This document shows, piece after piece, positions 5,471 through 7,451 of a stretch of 7,451 nucleotides of DNA (positions within the stretch are counted from its first letter, which is position 1; each line of letters opens with the position of its first letter). This DNA comes from Candidatus Parvarchaeota archaeon (lineage in GTDB: Archaea > Nanobdellota > Nanobdellia > Parvarchaeales > Parvarchaeaceae), in contig JAPDMB010000025.1 of assembly GCA_025920305.1 (NCBI GenBank), forward strand, positions 1 to 7,451. Direction: 5' to 3'. A program made the translations under genes and the position numbers. The notes under the pieces are model-generated. The model was not told the DNA's origin and searched no databases. It was given only the letters and a program-made list of their open reading frames with translations.

Positions 5471-5486
5471 ATTTCATATAAGTTAC

Positions 5487-6065
5487 ATGGTAGTCGACGC
5501 AGGTTCGATATATACGACTTTAAGCAACTCGCTGCAGCTGATAACGCCGCCTAATGTCAGCAACCCTATAGAGTTCTGGCTTGCCTTTCTTCTTCTTGTG
5601 GCGGTATTAAACACCGCCTTGAAACAGGTGCCTTTCTTCCGCGATGCAAGCAAGAATGGGAAGGTCGCCGCAGGGCTTATATCTCTTATCGTGTCCTACT
5701 TCGCTGTGACCGTAGCATGGGTCAGCCCTACGATCGTTTACTTCTCATCCACCCTTGGGATAACAGCCCTAATAATGATCGCGCTGCTGGTCGTAGTGAC
5801 GCTGGCTGGCGTCGGTCAAAGCCCAGGCAAAGGCAAAACCGCGATAATGTGGGGCTCGTTCGCTGTCGGCATGGTCATACTTCTGCTTGGAGGAGGGCTG
5901 TTCTCATACATCTTCACGCCTATAAGTAGCAATCCTAGCTTCGCTCCAGTGGTCTCAAACATCAATTGGGGGGCTCTCCTGCCCATATTGATCCTATTGG
6001 TAATTTTCGGCTCGGTAATAGCCTGGGTATTCGTGGGCGGTGACTCTGGCAAAGGTAGCCCATAG
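5487..6065 (+). CDS. Multi-pass membrane protein, member 2 of the three-gene family
   Basis: The function is unknown. The 192 residues contain about five helices (near 28-45, 58-78, 84-108, 118-140, 162-184), the same plan as its neighbours. The first helix (Phe-Trp-Leu-Ala-Phe-Leu-Leu-Leu) and the following turn (Val-Pro-Phe-Phe-Arg-Asp-Ala-Ser-Lys-Asn) align with the signature of the genes at 4885 and 6087, but are the most diverged. The last helix, Leu-Leu-Pro-Ile-Leu-Ile-Leu-Leu-Val-Ile-Phe-Gly (164-175), closely resembles the last helix of the 4885 product. The N-terminus (1-27) is polar, and a short Gly/Lys loop lies at 110-117. The gene has its own TATA box and the TAGAGCGG element, and it probably carries the 6087 gene, 21 nt downstream, in one transcript. 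Confidence 0.83.
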   Translation: MVVDAGSIYTTLSNSLQLITPPNVSNPIEFWLAFLLLVAVLNTALKQVPFFRDASKNGKVAAGLISLIVSYFAVTVAWVSPTIVYFSSTLGITALIMIALLVVVTLAGVGQSPGKGKTAIMWGSFAVGMVILLLGGGLFSYIFTPISSNPSFAPVVSNINWGALLPILILLVIFGSVIAWVFVGGDSGKGSP

Positions 6066-6086
6066 GAAAGACTTCAAATCACAGTT

Positions 6087-6641
6087 ATGGTATCATTGAT
6101 AGTGCCGGGGATATCCTATGTATTTGTGTTCCTGCTTATCTTCGCAATCGTCTACGGCCTGCTTACATACGTAGACATCTTCAAGAGAAGGGATATAAAT
6201 GCGATAATAGCCCTCAGCGTCGGTTTCCTTGCGCTGTTATCGAGCTTCTTTGTGACCTTCATCTCATTGTATATCCCGATGGTGATAGCTGCTGTGCTCG
6301 TTGTATTCCTGGCGATACTCCTCCTGGCTACGACACTCACCCCGACGAAGAGCATAACCAGTTATCTTGTAAGAAGTCCGCTCGTTGCGCTGCTGATGAT
6401 ATTCATAATGCTGCTCTTTGCCTTCAACGCCTTCGGTACGACTTATACTATCTTTGCGCCTCACAGCAACTCCACCACATCAGCCGCTATAAACCCAAAT
6501 GTCTCCCCATTGCTGAGCGGTGCGCTGAGCGGCACCTATATAGTAGACCTTCTGACCTCTCCGAACGTCCTCGCACTGCTTGTTTCCTTCCTTGTGATGC
6601 TGTTCGGCGTCTACTTTATGACCCGGCTGAGGGGCCAGTGA
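6087..6641 (+). CDS. Multi-pass membrane protein, member 3 of the three-gene family
   Basis: The function is unknown. The 184 residues contain about five helices (near 9-27, 37-57, 61-82, 97-118, 161-179). Residues 13-43 carry the family signature: Phe-Val-Phe-Leu-Leu-Ile-Phe-Ala-Ile-Val-Tyr-Gly, then Ile-Phe-Lys-Arg-Arg-Asp-Ile-Asn-Ala-Ile-Ile-Ala-Leu. This is very close to the product of 4885. Unlike the other two it lacks the long N-terminus and has instead a loop rich in Ser, Thr, Asn and Pro between helices 4 and 5 (119-158), probably extracellular. No TATA box precedes it, so it is likely co-transcribed with 5487. Its final 26 bp overlap the 3' end of thpR on the other strand. Confidence 0.83.
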   Translation: MVSLIVPGISYVFVFLLIFAIVYGLLTYVDIFKRRDINAIIALSVGFLALLSSFFVTFISLYIPMVIAAVLVVFLAILLLATTLTPTKSITSYLVRSPLVALLMIFIMLLFAFNAFGTTYTIFAPHSNSTTSAAINPNVSPLLSGALSGTYIVDLLTSPNVLALLVSFLVMLFGVYFMTRLRGQ

Positions 6642-7125
6642 TCCTCCTGTACGACTTGAAATCGCTGTCAAAGAGCGTAAGGCCGTTTGAGAGAAATGAC
6701 AAGCTGAAATCCTTGTATTTCCTCCTCGCGTCCTCCACACCCTCCCTTCCCTTCAGCCGGCATATGGTGATGTGAGGATAGAACCTCTTATCCTCCTCTA
6801 TCCCTAGGAGAGCTGACAGCTTTGAATTTATATCGCTGAGGTCGGTGGAGACGTTGAAGAACATGACCGAAGGAGTATCTCCATGGTAAAAGGAATCCAC
6901 ACCTCTTACATCTATCTCCCGCCGAAAACCGCCGTTTATCTCTTTGACTGCACCGGTTATCCTGTCGTCCGGTATATTCGGGTCCCCGAGGAAACGGATC
7001 GTCACGTGCATCTTATCCCTGTCCACGAAATTCCCGCTGACAGACTTTGAGAGGGCCTTAGAAACCTCGTATAACAGGTCTTTCTTATCCTCTGGTATCT
7101 CCAAAGCTATGAATAACCTTCTCAT
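6616..7125 (-). CDS. thpR: RNA 2',3'-cyclic phosphodiesterase (ThpR/LigT, 2H family)
   Basis: Enzymes of this 2H phosphoesterase family hydrolyse 2',3'-cyclic phosphate ends of RNA, such as those left by tRNA splicing, and can join tRNA halves in vitro. The 169-residue length is close to that of other bacterial and archaeal LigT proteins. Both catalytic motifs are present: His40-Val-Thr42 followed by Ile-Arg-Phe-Leu-Gly, and His118-Ile-Thr120 followed by Ile-Cys-Arg. The N-terminus (Arg-Arg-Leu-Phe-Ile-Ala-Leu-Glu-Ile-Pro) and the C-terminal Leu-Thr-Leu-Phe-x-Ser strand are also typical. The gene starts 10 nt after the stop of the surface-protein gene and is probably in its transcript. It overlaps the convergent membrane-protein gene by 26 bp. 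Confidence 0.94.
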   Translation of the reverse strand: MRRLFIALEIPEDKKDLLYEVSKALSKSVSGNFVDRDKMHVTIRFLGDPNIPDDRITGAVKEINGGFRREIDVRGVDSFYHGDTPSVMFFNVSTDLSDINSKLSALLGIEEDKRFYPHITICRLKGREGVEDARRKYKDFSLSFLSNGLTLFDSDFKSYRRITGPSAGS

Positions 7126-7135
7126 CGATTGGATC

Positions 7136-7451
7136 TCAGTAGACGGGCTCTACCACATCTATGCTGCCCTTCCCGCTCACGTCATATCCCCTTATTATGG
7201 TGTGCCAGGTCTGCTCCCCCTGATAATTCTTGAAGGTGGATGATGCGAACTTCGTGGCTGCGAGTATCGCCGACAGGGTGCCCTTGTTCTTTATGCCGCT
7301 CAGGAGGATTATCGTCTTGCTCTTGTCGTACGGGTTCCTTATCCTCTCGATCACCCCTTCATTTTCATTCCCATATATATTGTCCTTATACTTGAGCATC
7401 CATCCCTCCTCCTTGAAGAACTTGACCGGGAGAAAGTTGTTGATGTCCCTC
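7136..7451 (-). CDS. C-terminal part of a probable S-layer-type surface protein, 5' end beyond the window
   Basis: The frame is open from the right edge to the TGA at 7136-7138, giving 104 visible residues. The ATG at 7399 is in frame but has coding-like sequence before it (Phe-Leu-Pro-Val-Lys-Phe-Phe-Lys-Glu-Glu-Gly-Trp), so it is internal. The visible part has Gly-Val-Ile-Glu-Arg-Ile-Arg-Asn-Pro-Tyr, then Ile-Ile-Leu-Leu-Ser-Gly-Ile-x3-Gly-Thr-Leu-Ser-Ala. It ends Ile-Ile-Arg-Gly-Tyr-Asp-Val-Ser-Gly-Lys-Gly-Ser-Ile-Asp-Val-Val-Glu. This order, Asn-Pro, a hydrophobic Ser/Ala-Gly strand, Gly-Thr-x2-Ala, and a closing Gly-Asp-like repeat, resembles the C-terminal domain of archaeal S-layer proteins as I remember them. 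The signal peptide and main body lie outside the window. No membrane anchor is visible at the C-terminus. Confidence 0.6.
   Translation of the reverse strand, partial: RDINNFLPVKFFKEEGWMLKYKDNIYGNENEGVIERIRNPYDKSKTIILLSGIKNKGTLSAILAATKFASSTFKNYQGEQTWHTIIRGYDVSGKGSIDVVEPVY

Noticed and set aside
6480..6740. 86-codon minus-strand open frame over the end of the third membrane protein
   Set aside because: It is antisense to a supported paralogue and overlaps thpR in another frame; Gln/His-rich shadow composition.
6944..7243. 99-codon plus-strand open frame across thpR and the surface-protein gene
   Set aside because: It is antisense to both genes, with no promoter and no recognisable motif.
7136..7399. 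Complete 87-residue protein starting at the ATG at 7399
   Set aside because: The frame is open to the window edge with protein-like sequence before this ATG, so it is more likely the C-terminus of a larger protein.

Overview
This window comes from an archaeon with a compact genome. The evidence is a core archaeal operon on the minus strand: RNA polymerase subunit E (Rpo7), Spt4 and the archaeal/eukaryal-type ribosomal proteins S24e and S27ae. TATA boxes also lie about 30 nt before several start codons, the pattern of leaderless archaeal transcripts. Overlapping genes, frequent ATA and AGG codons, and a family of small membrane proteins resembling ones I recall from DPANN genomes suggest a DPANN archaeon, possibly Micrarchaeota. 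That placement is inference.

Layout. Positions 1-2278 (minus) hold a cytochrome bd oxidase pair: cydA, then a very divergent cydB-like gene that runs off the left edge. Positions 2279-2343 are a G/C-rich gap with stem-loops and no TATA box. Positions 2344-3564 (minus) are rpoE-spt4-rps24e-rps27ae, tightly packed. A divergent promoter region at 3565-3642 separates this from an E1-like ThiF/MoeB adenylyltransferase (3643-4578, plus). A small two-helix membrane protein (4561-4833, minus) overlaps its 3' end. It appears to share one TATA element with the first of three related multi-pass membrane proteins of unknown function (4885-5409, 5487-6065, 6087-6641, all plus). From 6616 to the right edge (minus) are thpR, an RNA 2',3'-cyclic phosphodiesterase, and the C-terminal part of what looks like an S-layer-type surface protein.

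How the parts relate. The cydAB block is visibly more A+T-rich than the rest: about 40% G+C in the lines I counted, against about 53-55% in the E1 and membrane-protein genes. It sits after the transcription/translation operon without a visible promoter, so it may be an acquired respiratory module expressed by read-through. The stem-loop DNA at the junction looks like the right end of an IS200/IS605 element. The three membrane proteins share a Phe-rich first helix and a following Ile-Phe-Lys/Arg-Asp-Ile-Asn segment. Two of them have the same TAGAGCGG element just after the TATA box, so they look co-regulated. This cluster is the best candidate for an undescribed system in the window. No stretch over 300 bases lacks a gene. 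I saw no tRNA, rRNA, CRISPR array or intact mobile element.
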